Source of the DNA: Cepaea nemoralis
Taxonomy: Eukaryota > Mollusca > Gastropoda > Stylommatophora > Helicidae
Direction of reading: 5' to 3'
Assembly: GCA_014155875.1 (NCBI GenBank)
Contig: JACEFZ010012615.1
Span: forward strand, 526,118 to 590,117
Length of the DNA stretch: 64,000 nt
The position numbers and the translations under genes were made by a program. Below the pieces are notes generated by a model. That model was not told where the DNA came from, did no database searches, and worked only from the letters and a program-made list of their open reading frames with translations. This document shows, one piece after another, positions 54,476-63,999 of the stretch. How positions within the stretch are numbered: position 1 is the first letter of the stretch; each line of letters starts with the position of its first letter.

Positions 54476-54827
54476 CAAGAATGCTAGGAAAAAACGTGAC
54501 GACTGGTTTGAACAAAGACGGAGACAGTATCTGAAGTCAGGGTCAAAGAACAAAGTGGAAAACGTAAGTGAAAATTCAACTATTCCTAAGGTGATTGCCA
54601 ATATGACTGTTAGACAGGAAAAGAAAACGACGGTGTTAATAAAGAGAATAGACCGAGAGACACAGACGCAGACAAGTAATACGATAAATGATAGTACGCA
54701 GACACATATTGATACTGTAGAGAAGACAACCCAGGTACAGTCAATTAAGAAAATAGAAAAGGGAACGCAAACTATTAAGACGGTGGAAATTGCGGAACCA
54801 CCTCAGGTGAAATTAGAAAAAAGTTGA
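54423..54827 (+). CDS. LTR-element ORF2 with TQT motifs
   Basis: ATG-started, 134 codons. Basic N-terminus (KNARKKRDDWFEQRRRQYLK), then a Thr/Gln/Lys linker with TQT-type motifs at about residues 80-84 (ETQTQT), 91-94 (STQT), 102-105 (TTQV) and 114-117 (KGTQT). KxTQT and related TQT motifs are the known binding signature of dynein light chain LC8. The frame stops at a TGA just after an A6 run, and an open frame shifted by one continues to about 55067 (EVKKDRQTRTKDERKPKRKS). No gag, pol or envelope motif. Confidence 0.45.
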   Translation: MVLRETFPRSYGKWPSYSKNARKKRDDWFEQRRRQYLKSGSKNKVENVSENSTIPKVIANMTVRQEKKTTVLIKRIDRETQTQTSNTINDSTQTHIDTVEKTTQVQSIKKIEKGTQTIKTVEIAEPPQVKLEKS

Positions 54828-55655
54828 AGTTAAGAAAGATAGACAGACGAGAACCAAAGACGAAAGGAAACCAAAGAGGAAAAGTATTGAAGAAAGAAAT
54901 AGTAGTATGATAGTTAATAGAGGTACTGCTATGTCAAGTTCCTCAGGTATAGACATGAAATTAATCCCTAAATGGTGTAGAAATATTAGGTGTGAGAGTT
55001 CAGGTTACGGAGAAGATATTCTACCGCCGCATATTATAGTACATACCGTGATGCTGAGACAACTGTGAATACTGATGATTCGGAGAATGAGAGAATTGCA
55101 CTACGAGCAGATCCGGAATCGAAGCGTGATGTTCCCTCATACGGTGTAGTTGCTGGTGGACAGACGGACAGAGTTTTGGTTAGTGACTCTTTAGAACTAG
55201 ATACCAGTTTATATGACAGGAAAGTAGGGAAGGCTAAGAGACGAATACCAAGAAAGAGAAAGAAAGTCAGACGTTCTAAAGCTGACTATGGGAATAGGGT
55301 CGACGTATCTGCAGTAAATTATTATGAGTCTGATGAAGGAACTATTATCAGTGTGTCATCTGAAGACGAGATGGGGAAATATAAACGTTACGTAAGGTAT
55401 ACAGGAAACAGTGAGCAGACCGACGCAAATAAAGGAAATAAGAAGAAAGCATTTAAGAAGAAGAATAGTAATAGACAGATAGCGGAAATTTACTCCTCGA
55501 CGACAGAAGATAACATAAGAAAACTCAGAGAATTAAGACCTGAGTACTTTAACAGGTTAACAACAGATAGTGAAGATGACATAATTAGAGAAAGACGTAC
55601 TAATGTATTGAGAGACAATGAAATATTTAACTTGGACACACTCTATAACTGTTAA
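54826..55655 (+). CDS. LTR-element ORF3, basic and acidic, unrecognised
   Basis: Two frames. 54826-55067 is Lys/Arg-rich and ends ILPPHIIVHTVMLRQL-stop. From about 55000 another frame runs to 55655 (DAETTVNTDDSENERIALRA, a basic cluster RRIPRKRKKVRRSKADYG that looks like a nuclear localisation signal). It goes on through NYYESDEGTIISVSSEDEM and KKKAFKKKNSNRQIAEIY to an acidic end (LTTDSEDDIIRER). The part from 55065 has no ATG start. Probably the C-terminal part of the same interrupted polypeptide. Casein-kinase-type S-x-x-E/D sites are frequent. Function unknown. Confidence 0.4.
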
Positions 55656-58600
55656 AATTCCTTGGATGAGGAAGGAAAATGGAATAGTTTTGGCTTATGA
55701 GAAGAATTGCGGTTTGAGCATATAGATATATGGGCTGTCTAAAATAGGCAGATGAATTTTTTTGGTGTAGCATCACATGGTACAGGGTAGGCAGATAGTG
55801 TTGTTGAGGATAGAGAGTTACGGCTAATGATATTCTACGTGGATACGTAATACAGGATATCTTATGTTTGGTTGTGATGTAGGGAGAGTAAACAAGGTAA
55901 AAATAGTCCTTTGTCCGGAATGGATAGATACAGAGAGTTAATCACGTCGAGTGATGTATAACTGGTGTGATTAAAGTAGAGTAGATTCAGCACAGAATTA
56001 GTAGAGAGAGAGAGATAAACTAAGTATGAATGTTCGTACTAGAAATGGTTCGACTCAGAGCTATGACGTGATGTCTGAGATAGTTTCGCTTGGTGGTTTG
56101 AGAAGTAAGTATAGTATTGTTGACAGCTGAACCAAGAGTGTCTGATGAGGAGATATAGATTGAAGAGGAATTGAGTATCCTGTGTAAAATAGCCAGTTGA
56201 ACGCGAGAATATTAAGAGTAAAAGACTGTAGAAGTTGATGCTTGAAGAATACGAGTTACGTCGTACTTGTGGAGAAAGAAGAGCTGATTAAATCTGAGAA
56301 AGTTGTTGTGTGGAGAAGTATAGGATGATAGTTACGAGGTTAGTGGCTCAGCGGAATGAGGTTTGTTTTGAGAGATAGTTGATAGTGCTGGTTAGTGTGT
56401 AAAAGAGATATAGTTTGCGAGAGATAATATATAGATTTTGACCTTTGAAAACGAGTGAATGATTGTGAAAAGTAGAAATAGACAAACATATGTGCGTCGA
56501 GGATGGATAGACTGATGGCAAGTGATAAGTACAGCATGCATGTACGAGGCGTTTAGTCCGTACGTGAGTATAACTGTAGACAAAACAGGTGTTCGTCGCG
56601 ATGAGTGAAATAGGAGTGAAGTTTGGAGACGTCGTCTAAGTGAAGTACATAGATAAAATATAATAGTTGCGCGGTTGATATATCTTGTGTCAATGTGTGT
56701 GGAGGAGATCGATACGCTTAAATTGTAGTGAGTGATTGCTGGAATGTTGAATTGGCGTCTAAATTGTTTCTTTTTAAAGTAATGGTATGGACACGTTAGG
56801 TTGTCGCGATGCGAGAGTAGTTGTGAGATGAGAGCGAGGTGGTGTATCACTGTCCGTATGAATATGCGAAGTGTGGTTGATAAGTGACGTTGATAATACG
56901 TGGAATATAGAGTATGCGAAAATTGAGAGATAAAAAGAACATGATTAGAGAATGGTGAAGTCTTTTCGTTAGAATATCTGACGTTGGACGGAAATTATGG
57001 AAGTTGTATGACAGGTTGACGGAAAGAGAGTTAACATTCTGAATGACGTTTCATAAAACATGTTTAGTATTCTTGACAGGGATATGTCGAAGCATGAATG
57101 CCTGTTAGAGAGAATTGAGAGAATATGGGTTGCCCAGTCGAAGTGAGAATTCTCGTTAGTCAGGTGTGGTGTTGTTTATTGTGGTTGATAGAGTCCCGAA
57201 AAATAAGAATAGCGGTGAAAGATGAGTGAGGCAAGCAAGAGAATGTGATTAGATATATGAATGTCAGAGAACGTGTTCCGATAAGGGTGACCGGTTTGAT
57301 TATCGTCACGATGCAAGACTGCTAGGAGAGACGTGAGGATAGCTTAAAGTAGTTGTGGTGAGGTGTTGGAAAGTAATGATACGTTAGTTAATTGCGTCGG
57401 GTAGACGAGAATCTTATAAGTAGAATTAGTTGTTGGTACAGTAGATAGAGGCATACGTGAGGTCTATAGTAAATAGACAAGTTCTTTTGCTGGGTGTAGC
57501 ATGGTGGAGATACTGTAGTTAACAGTAATGATTAAGAAGTTGTAGTGATACTTGGTATAAATCCAAGGGAAACAATTAGTGTGCCGAGCCACAGGTTCTA
57601 TTGGTAGATAGATAACTGGTAGGTGACATTGAGATAGCCGTCACACTGGTAATAGAAAAAGTGAGTTGACCTGTAGTTTACAGTGCTTGTTTAAGATGAT
57701 ATTCCAGATATTGTGATGTGTTAGGAGTTAGTCTGGTAAAAGATAGAAAATTGTGAGGGGAGGTAATCAATGTTTGACTTCCAGAAAAAGGTACGGTCAT
57801 TTGTTGAGTAGTGATTTTGGTTGAGGGGAACAAGTATTGTTCCGCGTATGATGATCTGTAGGTAACAGATATATATATATATATATGTATATATGTATAT
57901 ACGTATTTTGGCATTGAGTTGTTTTGTTTTATAACAAAATAGGCATGACTTGGGTTACATTGGTTCGTATAGGAGGCCAATGTTGATGGGTCACTTTAAG
58001 TAGTTGTTTTTATTGAATTTGAGTTTCAATGCCTCATATATAATATGTTTTTTTTTTGCTTGATTTGGTCCTGTAAAATGATTGTTATTATTTGATTTTA
58101 AAATAGGATTATTGTGTTCCTAGACTTTTGCGTACAAACTATTGGTCCGTAAAAGAGACCAGTAGTGTTAGGTAATACTAGAATATTTTCTTTTGATTTG
58201 ATAGAATGCATGTTATATTATTTTAAAATGTGTTTTTCTTTGAATGAGTTGACATCTTTAGTTAATATGAGGGGAAACATAAATATTTGGGGGGTATGAT
58301 GTCCTGTTTTGATTTTATTTCGCTTCACTCATAATTCAAATAAGTTGTCTTGTTAATAAATATGTTAGAAATTTAGTTAAGTTAAGTTTAATTTACAAAT
58401 AGTTATGGTGTTGTCTAGAATAAAGGCAATACATGGGGCTTTATTTAAGACCCTTTGTTCAGAAAATAGTAATAAACTACTGAGTGTGTAGAAAGACACA
58501 TTATCTTTGTGAATAATAAGTTCATGAGTATATTCTGGTTGCTGTGATAATCAGCGTAGAGAGGTTGATATGGCTATGAAGTGTTGGAAACATACGATGG

Positions 58601-59740
58601 GGTTACTACACAAGTAAAATGGTTATGGGGAATTTAAGTGAGCATTGAGTAGAAATATATAGATTAATGAATATAGCAGTGGGGTAAATGAGGGAAAAGT
58701 TTTGAATATAGTTCCATGGGGTCAGAAGAGCCATGATATACTTTCGTAAGAGACACGGGATTGCTGGTTTATAGAAGAAGAAGTGGGTAACGTGTTACCC
58801 CAGACAAATAGTAAAACATGAATTGAATCCATGTTTGATTAGACACTGTGGATAGCAGTACAATAGTAAAGGGTTGTAAGTGTGAGAAATGAACATTGTG
58901 GAGACATAATGACATGGGGTTTTTGAGGGTCCGTGATATATGGACTGAGATAGAATAAAGTTGATTACAAGCAGTCACAGACAGGAGTTAGGGGTAGTAT
59001 ATGGTTGCTGTTGATAACGGCATAAATTGACAAAGTGAAGTATATTATGTGAGGTGATGTGTATAATGTTGAGACAGGTCTTAAGGGATAATGGACCTTT
59101 TTAATTGTGTCCTCGGGATGTGTTTTGTGGTTGACATTACAATGCGAGGTTGAGGTAAGGTTCAGAGCTATAAAATTAGTAGTGTCTGTAATATGTAGAC
59201 ACTTGAGAATGAATAATATTTTTGATGGTTGGTATTTGATGCTGTAGATAGCAGCGTAAACTGTTACCATAATGAGTGGTACTGTAGGAGATATAATTAT
59301 TTTAGACTTTATTACATAAAGTCTCAAATGACATAGGGGGGTAAAGGTGTGTGATTTAGCTGAGTGTGGTTTTTGTCTGGAAGAGTTCTACTTCTTCTTT
59401 AAATCTCCGGTGCGCACCGATTCTTTGTCTTTCTATCGTGTGCGAGTGTTCTCAGGTTGATTGAAAGTAGAGAATTAGTAAGTAATGTTGGTGATGACAA
59501 TAGGGAGTTGGTATAAGAAGAGTACAGTGTTTGAAATTTTAAGCGGATTGCTTATGAAGAGAAGAAGGAGTGTTTATTCAAAAAGGTAACCATATGTATT
59601 ATGATGTATTGTATGAAGTTGAGATTTAAATGTTATTGAGGATATGTAAATAATATGCGTTATGTTTGAAGAGTTGATAGTCGTTTACTATGTGGCAGGG
59701 GAAAGAGTTACGAATAGATTGATTTACTTAAAATAGAGTT
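55656..59740 (+). other. Non-coding interior of the LTR element
   Basis: A purine/G-rich plus strand with many GTAG, GAGAG and TTGTGG words and no plus-strand frame above about 60 codons. The longer minus-strand frames (56392-56850, 57678-57980, 58965-59327) are CT-rich complements without motifs. A TATATATG run is at 57870-57900. Confidence 0.6.
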
Positions 59741-59749
59741 GATTTGGGG

Positions 59750-59917
59750 AAGATTAGAGGAGCTGTGGGAGGTAAGGAAAGAGAGGGAATAGAGTAGGGG
59801 GATTGGGAGGGGGAAGATTAGAGGAGCTGTGGGAGGTAAGGAAAGAGAGGGAATAGAGTAGGGGGATTGGGAGTAAAGACTTTTTAAGGGAAAAAGTCTT
59901 TAGAAAACATAGGAAGG
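59750..59917 (+). repeat. 66-bp tandem duplication and polypurine region before the right LTR
   Basis: AAGATTAGAGGAGCTGTGGG, AGGTAAGGAAAGAGAGGGAA, TAGAGTAGGGGGATTGGGAG is present twice. AAAACATAGGAAGG then abuts the LTR. AGGAAGG is the likely plus-strand priming tract. Confidence 0.8.
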
Positions 59918-60158
59918 TGTAGCAGAATGTGGGTATTAGGTGGGAAAAGGCTACAGCACGCTTGAGCATCGGGATGGAATGGGAAGAAAGATGCTCAAGT
60001 CGTGACGTAGTTTGTTGTTAGGAGTTAGTTTATATCTAGGGCTGAAGGAGAGAAGTCGACATGTTGTAAGAAGGTTGATCAAGCTGTCATCTATGTGAAA
60101 TAAAGATATTTTGTAGTCGCCCAAGACTTGTTAGTCCTCTATACTTCACACCGTTATA
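59918..60158 (+). repeat. Right LTR (241 bp)
   Basis: Differs from the left LTR at two positions (GGAGTTAG for GGAGCTAG; TTTATATC for TTTACATC). Confidence 0.93.
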
Positions 60159-60162
60159 CATA

Positions 60163-60322
60163 CCAAGGAGTATATAAATGTGCACTTGTACACCAGTAGT
60201 CTTTGATAGATGGTCTTGGATCAAGTCCCATAGCAATAATGACAGACGTAAACTTCAGCCATTCGTGCTTCATTGTCAGACACTCAGCTGTTGACGAACA
60301 TTCAATGGTTTTTCTTTATCAC
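60163..60322 (-). pseudogene. piggyBac transposase, upstream part
   Basis: The minus-strand frame reads MKHEWLKFTSVIIAMGLDPR, then PSIKDYWCTSAHLYTPW. This matches the block ...G..I.MG....P...DYW.....Y..P.Y of piggyBac transposases, which normally leads into M.RNRF. RNRF is found on the far side of the LTR element at 52479, in the same frame once one copy of the CATA duplication is counted. Open upstream to a TAA near 60325; the N-terminal third is not recognisable. Confidence 0.85.
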
Positions 60323-60714
60323 CACGTGCTAAAACTTTAGACACAACTAAAACTTCTTTCGGAATCTTCACTAATATCGAAATCACTATTGCTTAAAACT
60401 GTTTAAAACAATAACCTAGCTTGATCTGAAGTCATTCTATGAGCTCACATACTGGTGGGCGTTTCCATTGTGAAAAACCCAAACAAACAAATTAACACTA
60501 CTTTAAAACTGAAAATTCACAAGAATCCAATATTAGCAAACGTTTGACGGCACAAAGATGACGTAGCAATCTTCCGGCTGTGCGACTTTTCAGTTTACTG
60601 TAACTTAAAATTCCGAAACGGAGCAGAAATGTATCAAATAAACCACTGATCATTTTGTGACGATAAACTACCAAATGCCACCACAGCGGATCCATTGGGG
60701 CACGAGATCGGCTC

Positions 60715-60729
60715 TTGGTAGCGAAAGAG
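60715..60729 (-). repeat. piggyBac right TIR
   Basis: Reverse complement CTCTTTCGCTACCAA, followed by TTAA at 60730-60733. Confidence 0.93.
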
Positions 60730-60733
60730 TTAA

Positions 60734-61080
60734 CAAATTTATTTCGCATTTCAGCGTCCTGTCGGAAGAAACGACGAGACAGACTAAGTGTTTAGTATAA
60801 TATTAAGACGTGTTTTTTTTCTGAATGTTAATTGTTGCTGCACTATACAACAGAGTGCAGAGTAGAAGCGTTCATAACATCCTCAGAAAGTAAGCGGAGA
60901 GAAGTAGATGACAACTCCCGTAAACGCCTGAAAAGCTGAAAGTATTCGATTCAGATAAGTACTCCAGTAGTTTTGATTGTTGCCTGTTAAAATAGCATTA
61001 TTTTTTTTTTTGGAATGCTGTAAATATTTAGAATATTGTAAGGAAATGTTCTTTTGTGCCGGGTGTAAGTCAAATAACAA
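60734..61080. other. No recognisable feature
   Basis: Between the piggyBac right end and the gypsy remnant. T10-11 runs at about 60814 and 61002. No coding supported. Confidence 0.45.
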
Positions 61081-61211
61081 AAATGTCGACATTGAAAGAA
61101 TGCTATAGAAGCTGGTAAAGAGCTAGGATTTAGTGGAGACAGATTAGAAAAGTGAGCATGAAAGTGAGACTGAAGAAATGTTACAATTTGCAGAGAATGT
61201 GGTAGCTGCGA

Positions 61212-61534
61212 GTGATGTACTTTAACTTCGATAGATGTGTTATATGTCATCAGTTCCATGAAGACGGAGTGCTGAAATGCTGGCATACAGTGCCGTTTTC
61301 AAGTGAAAACGCAAACGCAGCAGTTGCCTCCATAGGCAAACTAGAATTCCACTACGGAATGGTGAATGATAAGCCGTGCCAACTGTTAATCGAAAGCGGG
61401 AGTACCATTATCGGTCTAAGGAAGGAACTGGCTAAGCCAGACGACTATACAGTCGGGTTCGTAAAATGCCGTAACTTTTTCGGGTAATATAGAAAAGTAC
61501 CCGTTAGCAACAGCCCGTATAAACACTCCTTTCT
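61212..61534 (+). pseudogene. Gypsy protease region
   Basis: The frame has GMVNDKPCQLLIESGSTIIG, with ESG in place of the catalytic DSG of retropepsins, then LRKELAKPDDYTVGFVKC. A T5 run at 61476 breaks it. The continuation in the next frame reads SGNIEKYPLATARINTPFLS and ends DLIIG, the usual protease C-terminal motif, at about 61590. Asp to Glu at the active site makes activity unlikely. Confidence 0.75.
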
Positions 61535-63372
61535 TGTCCGGCACATTTACGTGCGCCATCTTGCATAACCCGTGTACTGATCTGATAATTGGGTGTCTGC
61601 CAGAATTGAAGAATTGTACCGCTAAAGAAATAAAAGCCTGGAGAGAAACCTATTCAGATGCTGTAACTAGGTCTGAAACAAGTAAACAACAAGACGACCT
61701 ACAAAACGAAATGCTCCATCTAATCTCACCTAGTGGTACAATAGACAACACCTCAGATACCCCACAACCAGTATCACCATATGAGGTAGTCACTGAGACA
61801 CGCGATAAGATCATGAAAGCGTGTACCGTAGCGAAAACATCTTTGGAACAAAAAGGACAGATGTACCGACGTTATGCCAATAAAGATGCTAAGACCTTAC
61901 ACCTTGAACCGGAACAAGAGGTGTTACTCTTATTACCTGATAAAAGTGACTTACTTTTAACGTCATGGCAAGGGCCATTCAAAATAGTGAGAAAAGTATC
62001 AAATGTTTACTATGAAATATCAATAAACAACAAACTCAAGATATTCCATATCAACATGCTCAAACCATATTACTCAAGACAAGAACAGAAGACAGAAGAC
62101 GAACACAGTGCAACCACAGCAATCAATCAGACAGAAGCCGTACTCAGTGCAACCACAATAATCAATCAGACAGAGGACGATGACATCGAACTACCAGTAC
62201 CGACAGTAGACACTACTACGACAATCGACAGTATACATCTGGGACCGAAAATGACAGACAAACAAAAACAAAAGACAATAGCGTTATTGTCAGAATACAA
62301 ACAAATCTTCTCAGACATTCCAGGTAGGACAGATAGGATACAACACTCCATTGTTCTCTCCGACTATACTCCTATCAAATGTCGACCGTACTCAATCCCT
62401 CTGAATTATAGGGACAATCTCGACAAGGAAATTCTTAGTCTTGAGTCTTGTGGGATAATCCAGAAATCCCAATCAGAGTATTCCTTTCCTATAGTTTTAG
62501 TAAAGAAGAAGGATCCGACTATTAGACTCTGCGTCGACTACAGAAAGCTAAATTCTATCACAAGGACAGACGCAGAACCTATTCGTTCCTGTGACGATCT
62601 AATCTTAAACATGTCAGCATCTACCATCTTTTCAAAACTTGACCTAAGTAAAGGCTACTGGCAAATCCCTATGCATAAAGATTCAATCCATCTCACTGAC
62701 TTTGCAACACCGTTAGGTCTATATGAGTGGCGCTTTCTTCTTTTCGTCCTACGCAATGCGCCTGCAACTTTTGTCCGTCTTACTAGGGATCTCTTGCATG
62801 GAGTAACAATTACCCAAACTTACATAGATGACATTTGTGTACATACAACAGACTGGACAACACACGTACAAATGTTAAGACAGGTCTTCGAAAGAATTAA
62901 GTTGTTTGGACTTACAGTCAAGCCAACCAAAGCTGAGTTGGCATTGGAAGAAATAGATTTCTTAGGCCATACTATATCTAAAGACCACTTGAAAACTGAT
63001 GACAAAATTATAACCACAATTTTGAACCTCACTATGCCAACCACCAAGAAGCAAGTGAGAAGTTTACTTGGGTTAGTAAATTATTACAACAAATGTATCC
63101 CCAGTTTGGCGGAAAATAACAGTGTTTTTTTTTTTAATCTATTGAAATCTAAGGGGAAAATTGATGTACAAGATGCTATTTTAATTCGTGCAATGTCAAA
63201 ACTTAAGCATCTTTTTAGTAATATCCCTATCCTTCGGTTACCTAACCCAAATTTACAATATATTCTTAGAACTGACGCCAGTGCAGTAACTGTGGCGGGC
63301 GTACTACTACAGGAATATGAGGGAATTCGTCATCCAATAATGTATGTAAGCCGCAAGGCTCACTCCAACTGA
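61534..63372 (+). CDS. Gypsy pol: protease end, integrase tail, RT, RNase H start
   Basis: 612 open codons without an ATG start (first codon TTG, open upstream). Residues about 1-30 end the protease. 85-185 are an integrase C-terminal module (SLEQKGQMYRRYANKDAK, PEQEVLLLLPDK, WQGPFKIVRK, KIFHINMLKPYY). 195-235 are a linker with a doubled SATT.INQTE unit. 240-275 are LLSEYKQIFSDIPGRT, the usual lead-in to RT. About 300-470 are RT: VLVKKKDPTIRLCVDYRKLN, FSKLDLSKGYWQIPM, LRNAPATFVRLTRDL, TYIDDICVHT (YxDD intact), DFLGHTISKD. From about 575, RNase H begins with LRTDAS. FGL before RNAPATF is FVL. The frame ends at SRKAHSN through a one-base insertion. Confidence 0.88.
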   Translation: MSGTFTCAILHNPCTDLIIGCLPELKNCTAKEIKAWRETYSDAVTRSETSKQQDDLQNEMLHLISPSGTIDNTSDTPQPVSPYEVVTETRDKIMKACTVAKTSLEQKGQMYRRYANKDAKTLHLEPEQEVLLLLPDKSDLLLTSWQGPFKIVRKVSNVYYEISINNKLKIFHINMLKPYYSRQEQKTEDEHSATTAINQTEAVLSATTIINQTEDDDIELPVPTVDTTTTIDSIHLGPKMTDKQKQKTIALLSEYKQIFSDIPGRTDRIQHSIVLSDYTPIKCRPYSIPLNYRDNLDKEILSLESCGIIQKSQSEYSFPIVLVKKKDPTIRLCVDYRKLNSITRTDAEPIRSCDDLILNMSASTIFSKLDLSKGYWQIPMHKDSIHLTDFATPLGLYEWRFLLFVLRNAPATFVRLTRDLLHGVTITQTYIDDICVHTTDWTTHVQMLRQVFERIKLFGLTVKPTKAELALEEIDFLGHTISKDHLKTDDKIITTILNLTMPTTKKQVRSLLGLVNYYNKCIPSLAENNSVFFFNLLKSKGKIDVQDAILIRAMSKLKHLFSNIPILRLPNPNLQYILRTDASAVTVAGVLLQEYEGIRHPIMYVSRKAHSN

Positions 63373-63652
63373 AGCAAGGTATGATGTCTCTCAACTGGAG
63401 GCATTAGCTATTGTATACTGTGTCCGTAAATTACATAGATTCCTGGCAGGAACACATTTTGTCGTCGAAACTGACAACTCCCCGCTGACAGTCATGGAAA
63501 CAGGAGTTCCCAAGAACAACAGAATATATCGTTGGGCTCTTATACTTCAGAATTACTCATTTGCTGTAAGGCACATTAAGGGTAGCAGAAACACGTTGGC
63601 AGATTTGCTGACTAGACCCTCGAACTTCGAAGTGCAAGAGGACACAACATAG
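63366..63652 (+). pseudogene. Gypsy RNase H, C-terminal part
   Basis: One frame on from the main ORF: LTPTEARYDVSQLEALAIVY (catalytic Glu position), FLAGTHFVVETDNSPLT (catalytic Asp in ETDN), RWALILQNYSFAVRHIKGSR then NTLADLLTR (final Asp). Stop at 63652. All recognisable RNase H acidic positions remain. Confidence 0.85.
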
Positions 63653-63699
63653 TCATCGACATCGACAGCAACAGCATAGTTGTTGTCAGACAGACTAGT

Positions 63700-63865
63700 C
63701 AGTGTTAATAGAACAGTGTAGATATTCTTTATCACCAGCATCGATAATTGACATTGATGTCGAACATTGTAAATAAGAACTGTATATATATTCGTTATCA
63801 CCAGCATCGATAAGTATTATATATATCGAACAATATAAAAAGAACTGTGTAGATATACTTCGTCA
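63700..63865. repeat. Two tandem units of about 70-75 bp
   Basis: AGAACAGTGTAGATATTCTT, TATCACCAGCATCGATAA recurs at about 63778-63815 (AGAACTGTATATATATTCGT, TATCACCAGCATCGATAA) and a third start at 63840. Follows the pol end. Confidence 0.8.
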
Positions 63866-63869
63866 AGAG

Positions 63870-63966
63870 CAGGGGTGGACAAACATTTATTGCATATGGC
63901 CGCATTGACAAATGTAAAGCTATTGGCGGGCCGCATGTGTGTGTATGTGTGTGTGTATGTGTGTGT

Positions 63967-63999
<33 letters not shown>

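Larger units (their letters stand above)
52484..60158 (+). mobile_element. 7.7-kb LTR element without pol
   Basis: Identical-length 241-bp LTRs (52484-52724, 59918-60158) differ at two C/T positions, so the insertion is recent. CATA flanks both sides (52480-52483 and 60159-60162). A TGGCGCCGATGCCAGG motif 10 nt inside the left LTR is a plausible primer-binding site. A purine-rich stretch precedes the right LTR. Coding is confined to about 54119-55655 and shows no protease, RT, RNase H or integrase. The next 4.2 kb have no supported plus-strand frame. It fits a non-autonomous large LTR derivative. Confidence 0.93.
50424..60733 (-). mobile_element. piggyBac element, split by an LTR element
   Basis: TTAA at 50424-50427 and 60730-60733 flanks 15-bp terminal inverted repeats CTCTTTC[AG]CTACCAA (50428-50442; 60715-60729 reversed), one mismatch. 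TTAA is the piggyBac target. Inside lie three tandem repeats of about 385 bp and a transposase remnant on the minus strand, in two parts: 60322-60163 and 52479-51841. The 7.7-kb LTR element at 52484-60158 sits between them. Without that insert the piggyBac would be about 2.6 kb. Confidence 0.93.
61080..63652 (+). mobile_element. Ty3/gypsy remnant, Gmr1-like domain order
   Basis: In order: a gag N-terminal scrap (EAGKELGFSGDRLEK, EHESETEEMLQFAEN) with stops, a degenerate Cys/His cluster (CVICHQFHEDGVLKC), protease, integrase C-terminal module, RT and RNase H. The integrase tail lies before RT in one frame, the reverse of most Ty3/gypsy elements and as in Gmr1-type elements. The integrase zinc finger and DDE core are missing. 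No LTRs identified. Frame breaks at about 61476-61480 (T5) and 63365. Confidence 0.85.

Noticed and set aside
56392..56850. 152-codon minus-strand frame inside the LTR element
   Set aside because: CT-rich complement of a purine-rich strand, no motif, antisense to the element. The frames at 57678-57980 and 58965-59327 are similar.
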